From Lunularia cruciata (lineage: Eukaryota > Streptophyta > Marchantiopsida > Lunulariales > Lunulariaceae): DNA of 64,000 bases. Below, piece after piece: positions 22,906-34,455 of this stretch (its first letter is position 1; every line of letters starts with the position of its first letter). The translations under genes were made by a program, and so were the position numbers. The notes below the pieces were generated by a model. That model did not search any database. It had not been told where the DNA came from and saw only the letters and a list, made by a program, of their open reading frames with translations. The stretch is from contig OX419756.1 in assembly GCA_948567375.1 (NCBI GenBank), positions 65,424,333-65,488,332 of the forward strand, in the 5' to 3' direction.

Positions 22906-24907
22906 TTTTGGGTTTAGGCTTTAGCAGAAATCCGTAAAACTTTTTATGAGTATCCGGAACCCCTTGGGGGTTTCGTTCTTAAATACAACTTTTACATTGA
23001 AATGAAATATATCTGGTAAGTTTACTTAACACATCGTAGTAAGAGTCAAACACTAGGGATATAAATCATACACGTCGATACAAATTTTCCCCCTTAATCG
23101 ACTAATATTTACGAAGATTTCCTGAACCGATGCATCTTGACGTGTCACGATTTAAAGTCCTCCTAAAAATGTTACGAAATTCCGTCAAATACCCATAAAT
23201 TTCCTTACGAAGGTAAAAGGGTACTCGTAGTTTTACTATTGAAACCCCCCATTATGCTCTTCTCTTGCTTGCGGTTTCTTTGACGCCTGCTATTCCTTTT
23301 CTTTTTTATCCTCTTTTTTTTGTAATCTTTGGGGTACTATACATTTCTTATAGCAGAGAGCGGTGAAATAAGCATTCTGTCCAAGTCCCATTCCGTGCAA
23401 AGTCACTCACTACATCCCTTCAATAATAGTTACCCCTCAAAGTAACTTTTCGGTTGAGTTATTCATTTTCTGATCCAATATATATGACATCTTTGATAGT
23501 TACCATATAGCGAATAATATACTCACATGCTCTAAGATCATACAGTTTCATTCAATATGAAAGAAATCTTTATTATTCAGTCACTATATAAAAAAAGTAC
23601 TTTGATAATATTTGCTTACTGTTTATCTGTCAAAATCGGTCGATACAGTCTTTTCTTGGAATAGAGTTTTTGACGAGGGGTCCCTCTAAGATGAAGCGAA
23701 AGACACGGATTTTAGGCAAGGAGATCTGTAAGTACAATGCTCTAAATATCAAGTTGCTACAAAATAAAACTCAATATAAATCCGGAAATTGGTAAATAAA
23801 TCTGTATGTCAATCTCTCTCATCCACTCTTTCTGTACATGAGTGAGAAGAAGCACTAGAAAAGATAATATTTGAAAATCATCTAATACCGGTCTCGAAAT
23901 AAAAATATGTCGAAACTAATAAATGGAGTCAAAAAAAATGGGGCAAACAATTGCAAGACGATTTTACCTGGCTGTTCATATTTGTTGAGAGTGAATAAAA
24001 TCAGGTAAGAATTTTCTGTCGATTAGTACAGGTACGTTTTTTGTCGATAGCGGGAGTGGAGAGCTAAATTACAACTGAAAAATAGATTATGTGTCAAACA
24101 TCTTATAGTAAAAACATATCGAAAGGCAATGTTTGCAACGAGATGTACCATAAAAGTTACCTTTAAAGATCAAATTCACCACACATTCGAGCTCTTCAAG
24201 ATTCTTCTTTGGACACAATTCAAGTCTACTAAGCCTTTTTTGACATTATATCCTGTTCATATTTTTGCCTGATTCCAAATGGAAATCTGCAATCCAGGCG
24301 AATATATGAATGATTCTTGCCCACTAGATTTAAAATTGACTTCTCAATTCTTAAGCACAATTTGACTCATAGTATCACTAGGGTGGCTTCTTCCCAACAT
24401 TCATTTTCTTCTGTACCATACTGTGTCAATCATTCTGCAGTAACGTTTGCAACTTCTAAGCCTTAATTGTCTGCCTTCACTTTTAGTTTACAATTTCTTT
24501 TTTTCCTAGCTTCCCATGAGTTATGACGGAATTTCACGCTTATTCTTCTCACCAATCCAATCATGTTAATATACTCGTTTCACGATTTCCTGGTGTGCCA
24601 AGATTAACTTCCTATTCCTCCCATTCTTTCTTTATAGGCACCTCTCTCTTACCATTTTCTATCTCCACACCCCTCAGAATCACGTCCTGAAAAGCACGGG
24701 ATTGAAAGATTCCCCGGGGCATATTCGTCTCCAGTTTCAGCATGCGTGTGTCAACCAGTTTCCGGAGAAGTCCGCCAGATAGTCCGGGTGTCCTGAGACA
24801 TTTTGTCGGATCCGAAACGGGAATCCGACGCACATAAGATAACGAAGAAAGGAGGGGAAAAGCCCCATCGAGCCGTAAGATCTGAACCAGGTAACCCAGT
24901 TAGAGCG
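22906..24907. other. Intergenic DNA, no gene recognised
   Basis: Mostly AT-rich with no coding signal that I trust. A degenerate reverse-oriented TTAGCCCC arm (GAAAAGCCCCATCGAGCCGTA) lies at about 24838-24880, next to the palindrome. A 73-codon frame at 24833-24612 (minus) has balanced composition but no recognisable domain. Confidence 0.5.
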
Positions 24908-24981
24908 CCCGGTGAGAGCTACTGACTTCGGGGTAAGCCCGTTATAACGGGCTTACCCCGAAGTCAGTAGCTCTCACCGGG
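24908..24981. repeat. Perfect 74-bp palindrome without a spacer
   Basis: Two 37-bp arms are exact reverse complements about the centre between 24944 and 24945 (GTTA|TAAC). Arm sequence includes GTGAGAGCTACTGACTTCGG. Symmetry ends abruptly at 24907/24982. It would extrude as a cruciform or form a long RNA hairpin. No inverted terminal repeats or open frame explain it. Confidence 0.9.
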
Positions 24982-26622
24982 GATGGAAATCCCCGGTGGT
25001 TCGGATCTGTAAACAGAAAGTGGACAGGTTCTCGAGAAGAGCTTCCCGGGCACTGGTTTTAACGTCGAGTGTACCACAGTAAACCTTCAAGCAAACCTTG
25101 TGCTTGTAAGGAAGGAAACACCGGCGTAGCTTCCGTGGGATTGTTGCGGTGACAGAGAGTCTTATTTGGCGGCGAAGAAACTCTTGCTGCTGCAGAACCA
25201 ATTCTTCATACGCACAGTACGTGCGGAGTCCAAGACGTCCGGTGTTGTTTCGATCATTCCATGCCCACTATGTCATGGCATGAAGGTACCGGAGTCAAGT
25301 CTTCTCGGTGGTCCGTTGCTATTCATCCTTGGAATGAGAGCACACGTGTCTATCATGAACGGAGACGTCCCAACGGCATGCTTCAGGGTACCCTAGATAG
25401 TATGTAAAGTATGACGGTTCCTTTTTGGTTTTCTGGATTATAATTTTCCCGGCTCATTAGTATTCATAAGTGAGGTACTTGAGTTCTATTAGTTTTTGTT
25501 TCTTTCTGTCAAATCCTTGAGGCCCAGTTTCATGAAGCGATGAGCATTACTCTCTGGCCTTTACAGAGCTCTACTTATGTCAATAATAACACTGAGATTG
25601 ACATAACTACCGTAGCTGTACCTGTCTCCTGCGTGGTTAGGATATTTTGAGTGGATATTTTCGTCCTAGACGAATTATTACCTCCCAGGAAAGGGATGTA
25701 ATTTTTATAGTTGTTGATAGACCCTTTAAAATCTTCTTCTAACGCTCGCAACCATGTTACGAGAATATGTAACGATATGTAATGTCCGGATAATTGAGAA
25801 CCAATGTTGACCTTTTGGCTTTCCGATTATCCCTTGACATGAAAAGTTAATGAAAGTGAAAGGAGCATATAAAAGTAAGGCTCTTTGCGAGTGTTGCTTT
25901 ACAGTACTGTAGTGTAAAAGAGATTCATTGAGATAATTAGCCCTAGCCCAGTTATAAAGCGGGACAGGGAAAGAAAATCTGAATAGACCAACAGGAGACA
26001 TGACCTTTCGTAGATGAGACTCGAAAGTCCTGAAGGAACTCAGCTAAGACGACCGGAAGGAATAGACGAATAGTACAAGAATGACGTTGTCGTCACTGTT
26101 CTAGTAGAAAAATTTCTTTGTTTAAACATTATTTTAGTTTAGTTGGTTCATCGATTTAGTCATTCCATTCCCATTCGGAAGGTTAGTGACATGTAGTAAA
26201 TTTGACGTGAAGGAGGGAAAAGACAACACCAAGAAGCATGATAATATGAAGAACAATGGCTAAAGTTATGATCTTACTGTCCCATTAGATGGCGTCTTTG
26301 TTGTTCGAAGTCGATTGCTTTCATTATAACCCAGTAGATAGCGTCTTCTGGGTACTGTTGCGTACTTGGGAAAGTAACGTGGTGCATAGACTTCGCTTAA
26401 TCTCTCCGTTCTGCAGCCTCTTTGGGTACCGAGAGGGAAACGTTCTGAAGACGAGGGAATCATGACCGAATGCTTCTTAGTGAAGACAATGAAGTATAAA
26501 CCTGGAGTTCATAGGTACAATCAAATAATTAGGGCTAATCACATTTCTTTAAACAATACTGGCGAATTTACCATGTTCAGGTTAAATATTGATTCGGAAA
26601 ACTTGAATGAGATTGAATGCAG
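24982..26622. other. Intergenic DNA with a more GC-balanced island
   Basis: About 24974-25400 is less AT-rich than its surroundings and holds open frames on both strands (75 codons at 25201-24974 minus, 76 at 25166-25396 plus), none recognisable. The remainder is AT-rich without features. Confidence 0.4.
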
Positions 26623-26663
26623 ACATACACATCAGGTCCTTCGAATGAACCTGATGTGTATGT
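26623..26663. repeat. Short perfect hairpin, 15-bp stem
   Basis: ACATACACATCAGGT at 26623-26637 is the exact reverse complement of 26649-26663, with an 11-base loop. It sits inside a 94-codon plus-strand frame (26462-26746) that I do not consider a gene. Confidence 0.7.
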
Positions 26664-26794
26664 TCTTAACTTCAATTGGTATTCCATTGTACATATTTAC
26701 CTATATCTTTTTCAACCTATTTCAGAACGATATTACTGTCCTTTAATTGAATTGAATTATCTTCCTTTTCATACTGATGGAAGTGAGTGGAGAT

Positions 26795-26860
26795 GAGATA
26801 GACACAGGATGGAGAATCCCATCAAACCGAATAATCAAGACTAAGTCCAAAAATATAGCG
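26795..26860 (-). repeat. Degenerate TTAGCCCC-family arm
   Basis: On the minus strand it reads ACTTAGTCTTGATTATTCGG and then TTTGATGGGATTCTCCATCC, matching the CGGCTTGATGGGGTCTTCCC core of the repeat with several changes. Confidence 0.45.
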
Positions 26861-27040
26861 GAGCTCCTATCGGTCCATGAGATTAAGGTTTAGGGTCAAA
26901 ATAAGCATTGACAGAGCCAGGTAATAGGTAGTATTAAATTTGACTATTGTTATAATATTAAACGACAAAATTTCATTCATTTTCGATCAAATAATGTTTA
27001 AATTACTGAAGATCTTCACATAGACAAGGAGAATCTATGA

Positions 27041-27190
27041 GTCCGTCCGTCCGGCCGTCCGTCCGTCGTCCTTCCCTCGGGGCAGGAAGGATACGGCAAC
27101 GTGTGTCCGTGTCGTCATGTGGAGATCGATGCCGTGGCCTGGCCATGCCATACCATGCTATGCCATACCATGCCAGCCCCGCCATGACAT
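27041..27190. repeat. Two low-complexity tracts upstream of RAB1
   Basis: A GTCC-type tetranucleotide tract lies at 27041-27072 and a degenerate CCATGCCATA-type tract at about 27141-27190. Both lie in the presumed promoter or 5' leader of the RAB1 gene. Confidence 0.6.
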
Positions 27191-28075
27191 CGCTTGCGGC
27201 CTTCGCCCCGTCTTCTCTCTCGCTCGCTCAGCTCTCATTCTGCACTCAACCTCACGAACACAGAGAGGACAGGAGAGGTGGGTGCTGAAGAGAAGAGCAG
27301 CAATTAGTGAGAGTGGCAGCACACACTTTTTCACACAAGACGAGACGAGTTGGTCGAAGAAGTCGAGTTGATACGAGGAACAAGGTCGTCTGGTTCGAGG
27401 GAGGAAGGCAGTGGAGTTTGTCGTCCTCGTTGGTGATCAGGATGCAAGATTGACTGACTGGCTTTGCTAGCAGCAGCAGCGAATACGAGTTGAGTGTTGC
27501 ATGCATCAGCCGTACGAAACTACAGTCGAACCAGTTGAGTATCTTTTCTCACTAACCTCTGGGCGATCTATTTACGTTTTGCACCGAAGGAGTGGAAGGG
27601 AGCTTCGCGAAGTGGAGATTTTTTTGCTGTTGGTAGATCTCGACGCGGAGGGTAAAGAAGTCGTTGTCATCGTTATTAATCACGGGGTGTAGTAGTGCGT
27701 GCAGCGCTACTGAGAAAGGCGTGAGAAAGGCGAACTGCGTCACGGTCTGAGTTGAAGTACGATGTGGTGCAGGCTCAGTTGTTGTTGTTGGTCTTGTCTT
27801 GTCTGTGCTTCTTTGTTCTTTCTCTAGGGTTGAGTTGGGTGGAGAATGATGTCGGAGACGCAAAATTGTGCAACCGGAGGACCGACTGACCGATTGACTT
27901 CTAGGGTTGAGCAGGAGGGAAGTAATCTAAGTACTGATCGATTTTCATTGCTTGCTGTTATTTGCGTAGGGCAGAAGGCGAGGACTGGGCTGGAGACTAA
28001 AGGAAAGGGTCGGGCAAGAGGTTGTAGGTTTCTGAGACGAAGTGAGAAGAGTAGTTCTTCGTTGTTGTTATCATC

Positions 28076-28684
28076 ATGAACCCCGAGTATGATTATCTGT
28101 TCAAGCTTCTGCTGATCGGAGATTCAGGTGTCGGGAAGTCGTGTCTGCTGCTGCGATTTGCGGATGATTCCTACTTGGAAAGTTACATCAGCACAATCGG
28201 AGTGGACTTTAAAATCCGAACTGTGGAGCTAGATGGCAAGACAATCAAACTCCAGATTTGGGACACCGCAGGTCAAGAGCGATTCAGGACGATTACTAGC
28301 AGCTATTACCGTGGAGCCCATGGTATAATTGTGGTCTACGACGTAACAGATCAGGAAAGCTTCAATAATGTGAAGCAGTGGTTGAACGAGATTGACCGCT
28401 ATGCAAGCGAGAACGTGAACAAGCTACTCGTAGGTAATAAGTCCGATCTTACTTCGAAAAAGGTGGTGGACACTCAGACTGCGAAGGCTTTTGCGGATGA
28501 GATTGGAATTCCGTTTCTAGAGACCAGTGCTAAGAATGCGACCAACGTTGAGGAAGCCTTCATGACTATGGCGGCCGAGATCAAGAACAGGATGGCAAGT
28601 CAGCCTGCCATGACGAGCACCAAGCCCAGTACTGTACAGATGAAGGGACAGCCCCTTCCCCAGAGCGGTGGGTGTTGCTCCTGA
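28076..28684 (+). CDS. RAB1/YPT1-type small GTPase (plant RABD2 class), intronless
   Basis: A 202-residue Rab GTPase, length normal for the family. RAB1/RABD2 proteins control vesicle tethering between ER and Golgi from the cytosolic face of membranes. The P-loop GDSGVGKS is at residues 15-22, the effector segment [11 protein letters not shown] at about 39-49, DTAGQE at 63-68, NKSD at 121-124, SAK at 151-153, and the C-terminal CCS holds two cysteines for geranylgeranylation. The whole protein is a single exon starting at ATG 28076 ([10 protein letters not shown], the RABD2 start), although RABD2 genes I know from plants are split by many introns; a retrocopy origin is possible. All nucleotide-binding motifs are intact, so it could be functional. 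A truncated second copy begins 209 bases downstream. Confidence 0.93.
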   Translation: MNPEYDYLFKLLLIGDSGVGKSCLLLRFADDSYLESYISTIGVDFKIRTVELDGKTIKLQIWDTAGQERFRTITSSYYRGAHGIIVVYDVTDQESFNNVKQWLNEIDRYASENVNKLLVGNKSDLTSKKVVDTQTAKAFADEIGIPFLETSAKNATNVEEAFMTMAAEIKNRMASQPAMTSTKPSTVQMKGQPLPQSGGCCS

Positions 28685-28892
28685 GCAGGTGATGTATGCA
28701 GGGAGAAATCAGGGGCATAGTACTGTCGTGGCAGGAACTATCACTGTCTTTCTTGAAGACATGTGCTGGATCAGTTGAGTAGTTCGAAGCACCAGACAAT
28801 TAATAGCTGTAGCTCATTCTAGGGTAGCCGGCCACTGGATTATACTGACAGTGTTGACAGGGGGAGCGCGTTGCTTACGAGGATTCTTTATC

Positions 28893-28978
28893 ATGAATTC
28901 CGAATATGATTTTTCCTTCAAGCTTTTGTTCATCGGCGATTCTGGTCTTGGAAGTCTTGTTCTGCTTCGATCTACTAG
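28893..28978 (+). pseudogene. Truncated RAB1 copy
   Basis: The frame reads MNSEYDFSFKLLFIGDSGLG and continues SLVLLRS, matching the first 27 or so residues of the upstream RAB1. A short deletion has removed the P-loop lysine, similarity stops soon after and a stop follows. It lies on the same strand about 0.2 kb downstream, so it is best read as the remnant of a tandem duplicate or second retrocopy. Confidence 0.8.
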
Positions 28979-30659
28979 AACATCCCCGCTTTAACACAGA
29001 GTTCAAAAGCTGACCTTTCGAGAGTTAGGGTACATGGTGAAGAAGCAGTTTGTATAGTTGCAAGCAAGATACCCGGACTAGTGTTACCCAGATTGTGACC
29101 CAGATTATCACTCAGGAAGGTGTTCGAGTGCACCTTTGGATGCCCACTCGTCCAGTGCATATCATCTACAGATGATTTGCAAATTGCACTTAATTGCATT
29201 TTCTGCATTTGGCGAAAACAAAATAAATAATGTGAAGTCCACAACTTTGTGCAGTTACCCAGATCTTTATGTGGCGGATTTCAAACTGCCTATTGTGTGC
29301 TGCTACACTTTTGCTTGGTAACTGATGGTCACATCAGAGTAGCTTAAGATTGGAGTGGAAGATATAAATGGTTTATGAGAATAGCTTCTGTGTAAAATTG
29401 ACCCTGGCTTATTCTTTCGATTTTGCTTGTCTTAATTGCTTCTTGCAGTTCTCGCCACATTTTTTGCTTTGCATTGGGTCGCACAATGATCTCTGAAGTA
29501 GTGTTATCCTTGAGACTTTCCAGTATTTTAACAATTATCAGTTGGAACGGCATTCGTAGATGGACGTTGGACCTTCTGCAATCTCGTCATTGAGCAAAAA
29601 ACTGTCCTGGATTTCTGTCCCACAGTTTGAAGTCTCATTGCACGAGATGCAGGTATGTTTGCATCTTGCAAACGGAAGTTGATGCTTAGAGGAAGTTCTA
29701 GGACACCTCGTTCGCACCACACTAGTTTCCTCCCACTGAGAGTGGTGTGAGGTTACCTGTACTTGAGAACCACCATGGATCAACTATACTCCATACTGCG
29801 ATAGCCTTGCTCAACTGGTTCCAGAATACAAATATGCTTCTCAGAAACTAGCACCATAGATTATGTTGTGATTCATGTGGATGACAACGTGCTTTAAGCC
29901 AAATCACTCTTTCTGGTTGTAATTTCACTAATGGCCGCTTTCTACTGGATGCTGGCTGTAAGCTAGAGGATCGGGGGAATTTGTAGGACCAGCTACTTTA
30001 AATCTCGAAGACTTTGTCATAACACAGAGTGTTTGTCACGGGCTCTTCATCCTAGCGCCCATAGGCTAAGTGCATTAACATTCAGCTTCTGGAATACCGC
30101 ATAATCCGACGGGGAAGCCCAACTCTCCCAGCACACTTTCGTCTGGCGCGGGAATCTGGCTGACTTTACTGCCAGATTCTCTCGACTTCACACAACTGGT
30201 TACATCCGCATCTAGGAGGAACAGCGGCCTGTTTCCTTCTCATCTGGCCCAAGGAACCATCACCTTCTCTGTCTCAGATATGTGTTGACCGGGACATTTC
30301 CAGTTCTGAGGTGGAATACATCAGTGCAACAAGACTGGCAGGAACTCTCCTGCTTAGCCCCAGCTTTTGGATAATCCTGAGAGTTTATGGGAGTTTTTTG
30401 GATCTTGTCTGCCATATTAAGCGCACAGTCGGCAGCATTCTGCAACTATGGTAAGAAGCAAGGAGCAAAGATACAGTGAGCCTGATGGCTGCAAGTGTCA
30501 AAACTCGCTTGCTGACAACTTCACCGTCACTTTTAGACAGCTGGTGCCAACTATCAGCTCCCTGTGTTCTCGTTCCACACGTGGTACTTGAGTTGACAGT
30601 ACACAAGCTGGAGAGCCACACAAGTCTCGTTCCTTATTGTCCTCGTAAGGTGGGTGAAA
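28979..30659. other. Intergenic DNA, nothing recognised
   Basis: Moderately GC-balanced but without a protein I can name on either strand and without long repeats. It may include the RAB1 3' leader and decayed duplicate sequence. Confidence 0.4.
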
Positions 30660-30943
30660 TTGGGGCCATTTTACCATCTATGTCTTTCCTTTATATGGCT
30701 TGATGGGGTCTTCCCATCCTTGGTATCACATACGGTAGCCTCCTTACTTTGAAAAGCAGTTGAGGAAACTTCACAACGTTTCTACTCGGAGAGACTTCAC
30801 AGACGTTTCCCATTCGACGGTGCTAACGAGAAACCAACAAATAGCCTCACACGTTATACCTGCGTCAAGAATGAAAAAAAGGGTGGTTGCGTAGAACAAA
30901 GAAGAAGGATGGGAGAGATGAGAAAGGTAAACTGGGGCTAAGC
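30660..30943. repeat. Inverted-repeat (MITE-like) copy of the TTAGCCCC family
   Basis: About 284 bp with opposed arms: TTGGGGCCATTTTACC followed by GGCTTGATGGGGTCTTCCCA on the left, and on the right the reverse complement ending GTAAACTGGGGCTAAGC. It adjoins the 3' end of LINE copy 2 directly. Size and arrangement match 5477-5767. Confidence 0.65.
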
Positions 30944-33755
30944 AAGTCTATCTGAAATCAAATCAAATCTAACAGAGTCTATCTGAAAAATCTGCCCTGC
31001 TGCACCTAAGATATCCGAGCTATACAAGTCGTATGGTCTCCAAACAATTGGAGCATTAGAAGAAGCATCACCTAGTGTGATTGCTCTCCTATGGTTTGCA
31101 TCAGCCACTACCCTCAGTAGAGCAATGGACACACCCTAAAATATCCTACAAAGTATGAGAGTGAGAATGGTACCCCATGGCGCCTAACATGATAAGCTCT
31201 TGTGCACTCCTTGACAAATATGTCTAATGCCCTATCCATCATTCCATATAACTCCAAAGCTAGAAGAACAAAAAGGTGATCTCGCTGCATGCCTCTATAC
31301 TTGGAGACCTTGCGACCTGCTGCTGCACTCACCGCCCATCTAGGGGATGGGTAATCACTCCCTCCGAAATTATATCCCACGTAGGGTTCGTAACCACGAC
31401 ATCCGCTATTGTCACATGATCATCTTGGACCAAGTATAAGTATCTGCCCTGATATGTGTCATTTGCAAAACATGCAAGAGCTCCCTCCAAGCTAAATATC
31501 CACTCTCTCGTGCCATAGCAAACATTATGTCCCTAATAGCATCATGGGTAGTTATCCTTTATCCGCCAAAAGGACACTGTGTCATATGGACCGTTGTTGC
31601 ATCTAGTGTAGAACCACACTCACAAGTGAGAAATGAAGATGCAGATGGGTGGACCAAACCTAGGCAAAACCTCATCGCTATAGAGAAAAGAGTTGGTGCT
31701 AGTCGAAATACTCTAATGCACGGTCGAGCTAGGATCCAAAAGCTTGCATCCTTGCCAGAGCAAAAGTGAAGACGTGCTCTAGTAGCATGAGGATTGGATG
31801 AGTCAACTAAGAGGGAATGTAGCATATGCTCACATTGTTGCTCCATCAAGGAAGACTATAAACCTCTAGTCCAATCTGACTATAGTGAAGCAAAAGATGG
31901 AAAGTCCCCTTGTGCCCATGAGGATAGACTATCTCTCGTCTTCATAATAACATTGAGAGAGAAAAAGATCCTCCTTCTACCTTTGTCATATAAGTATCCA
32001 AAATTGGCCTATCAACAAGCACAAAATGAGAGGAAAGTAGGGGTGCCAAGAGAGCACAACTACCCAAAAATGCTATAGGTACCATCTCCTCCATAGATAA
32101 CGAGCCAATCTCTACACAAGAGATCAGCAAAGCCGTCTGCCTATGTGCCAAGTCCCCTTTCACACACTCAAATGTCCTTGGTCCAATAATATCACCAAAC
32201 ACTCCCACAATCCTCTTATCAAAGGCTCTCAAATGTGATGGGAAGGATGAGGAGGGAGGAATTGTACGTATGAGGTAGGACGGTAGACAAGCAATACTAG
32301 AGGAAAGTATACCAAATGCCACATGGGGATCTCCTAGTAATGGAAGGTCGCCCACATGGAGAACATCATCTGCAAGGGCAACATCTAAGAAGCGTGTGAC
32401 AAAATCCTCGGATCCTATTGGCACTCCAAGGACACATAGTACATCTGTAGATGTGATACATCCCTTTGGAAGCTCAAGGTGGAGAGGGATACCTAAAGGG
32501 GACCATGCCGTGCAATTTGACACCTTGACTTTCAAGCCTACTAGATGTAGCTTGGTAGTCAAGTGGTCAAAGGCCTACCTGATCTGATCTATAGGGGCCC
32601 ATGATGTGTGTATTATCTACCAAGGAGTGAAATATACAACCTTGCATGGCCAAAGTAGTAAATAAGAGAGCTCTAAAGTGAGTTATGGACAATAAGGGCC
32701 CCCCTAAAGGATCTCCTTGACATGTACCAACAATTGACTCCAAGATGGTGACTCCCTGTGAACAAGCATGTTGGTAATAAAGGGAAGCAGGAGAGCCATA
32801 AAAAGACTGCACGAAAGGAATAAGACAGCTAAGGATCCAACAGCCTCCCTAAGCTCTCAAAACATGGATGCCCTTGAGACACTATTAAAAATGTTCTCAA
32901 CATCCACCTATAGGACGACCTATTCCGGATGGATATCGAGGAGTGTCCTAATGCTTAGAGATATAGCCTCACATTTTCAAAGTGTAGCTACTCCGAATTG
33001 ATGTGGATTGAGGTGCTGTCAAAAGTGAGAACAATGCTGAAGGACAATGGTATGACTGACCAAATGCAAAAAGATGTCTCCAATAGCAATTGGTCTAATG
33101 CCCTCAGTGTCCTTCTCTATCGCAAGAAGTCAACTAACACCTAACACCCGACTAATAGACATAAGAATGTCTCCTCTTGCTACTATTGCAGCCACCTGAA
33201 ACAACTTTGTAAAACCACTAGAAGGATCATCTACTTGAAAGCAATCTCTAAGGTGCTAATAAAACATCCCCAACAAGCCTTTTGAGGAAAGGCAAGGAGT
33301 AGTGCACAATGCTTCTGCAAAAACAGACCTATCAAGACATAAAGGCTGCTCAAGCTGATAAGCTACGACCTCTAGTGGTAGTCCCTCTATTGCTATAGGA
33401 TGAAGTGAGCGCAAGGAAGAGATAGTCTCATTAGTAAGACTTGCCATAGACAAAAGGTGTAGCACTTGTGCTATTCTACTAAACTCTCCCGCTGACCCAA
33501 TGTCCCACACCGTCGGAATTGAGTGGACTATGTGGTATCATGTGGCAAAACCTATCTCCTAAACCTTGGAGCACTAGTAGACTCCTCTTGAAAGGTTGCC
33601 TAATCCCCCGCTTGAAATCAACAAAATCTAGCAACCACCTCTCTATGCTCTGCACACCCCCCTCTAGCATAAGAAAGACACCATTGAGGGAGTAAGAGTA
33701 GTAGGAACCATGCTAACTCATCCAAGGGATCACATGCCAAACAATCAAGTGGTAG
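30944..33755 (-). mobile_element. LINE copy 2, 3' two thirds (RT to RLE region)
   Basis: Minus-strand LINE. In transcript order: N-terminal spacer (33755-33050), RT finger and palm blocks (about 33000-32600, with GTCQGDPLGGPLL and a VDNTHI match to the catalytic loop), thumb (32562-31942 is one open stretch with VAFGILSSSIA and FGDIIGPRTFECV), CCHC finger (about 31640-31590) and RLE-like segment (about 31450-31190, with KYRGMQRDHLFV). It ends against the TTAGCCCC repeat at 30943 without poly(A). Stops and frame shifts are present; the N in the catalytic loop where copy 1 has D is one lesion. The 5' part lies beyond the chromovirus, at 39404. Confidence 0.8.
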
Positions 33756-34184
33756 TGTAAGAATATGGAGTTTAGCGACAAAGTCAGTCAGGCTCACGAA
33801 GTAGCACATAAGACAAATTAGCCTAGAATATTCCGGAGGTATCTAGGAAGCTTCTTAAGAAGCTTCCCGGTTAGCTTAGCTTGCACCTTAAGTAAGTAGC
33901 TTCTAGAAGGAAGCTTCTAGAAGCTTCCAACTAGCTTAGCTTGCACGCCAAGTAGGCGGCTTCTAGAAGGAAGTTTCTTGAGAAGCTTCCTAGTTAACTT
34001 GGCTTGCACTCTAAGAAAGCGGCTTGAGGAAGCTTCTTCTTGAGAAGCTTCTCAAGGGCCTTGTATGCTACCTATAAATACCAAAGCCAAAGCTCATGCT
34101 AGGCATTTGGAGTTTTCCCTCATTCAAGTGTCCCAATGTGAGTTTCCATTCTCCTATTTCTCTCCTCGGTTTTGATCTTTTACA
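33756..34184 (+). repeat. 5' LTR of G1
   Basis: 429 bp from TGTAA to TTTTACA. Contains many GAAGCTTC-type blocks (see 33910-33927) and TATAAATA at 34073-34080. Confidence 0.9.
33910..33927 (+). promoter_or_regulatory. Perfect heat-shock element in the G1 5' LTR
   Basis: GAAGCTTCTAGAAGCTTC gives four alternating GAA/TTC units with 2-base spacing, the canonical heat-shock-factor site; another TTCTAGAA lies just upstream at 33901-33908. It is about 145 bases upstream of TATAAATA. Confidence 0.75.
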
Positions 34185-34185
34185 T

Positions 34186-34197
34186 TGGTATCAGAGC
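34186..34197 (+). other. Primer-binding site of G1
   Basis: TGGTATCAGAGC, complementary to the 3' end of initiator methionine tRNA, two bases after the 5' LTR. Confidence 0.9.
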
Positions 34198-34455
34198 AGG
34201 AATGGGATGGATGGAATTTATGGACCACCAAATCCACTTTTGCCAAACCATTGGGACTTTCATGTCCAGATATTACCAAAGCATCATTTCACACAATTCA
34301 TCACCTCACGCTTTGGGTAAGATTTTCTACATATGATCACCATGTTAGAGGAACCCTTGATACTTCCAGTTGTAACTTATGGAGAACGGTGGACGTGTTG
34401 TATTTATGTGTTAATCAACTAGATAAATTGAGGGTAGTGGAATAGAGTAGTAGCA

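Noticed and set aside
26462-26746. 94-codon plus-strand frame with a hydrophobic C-terminus
   Set aside because: It contains a perfect hairpin, resembles nothing known and lies in AT-rich DNA; no support as a gene.
28893-28978. Second functional Rab gene
   Set aside because: Similarity covers only the first 27 or so codons and the P-loop lysine is lost.
33840-34060. Regular GAAGCTTC repeats as a CRISPR-like array
   Set aside because: Spacing and unit length do not fit; this is LTR DNA with heat-shock-element-type motifs.
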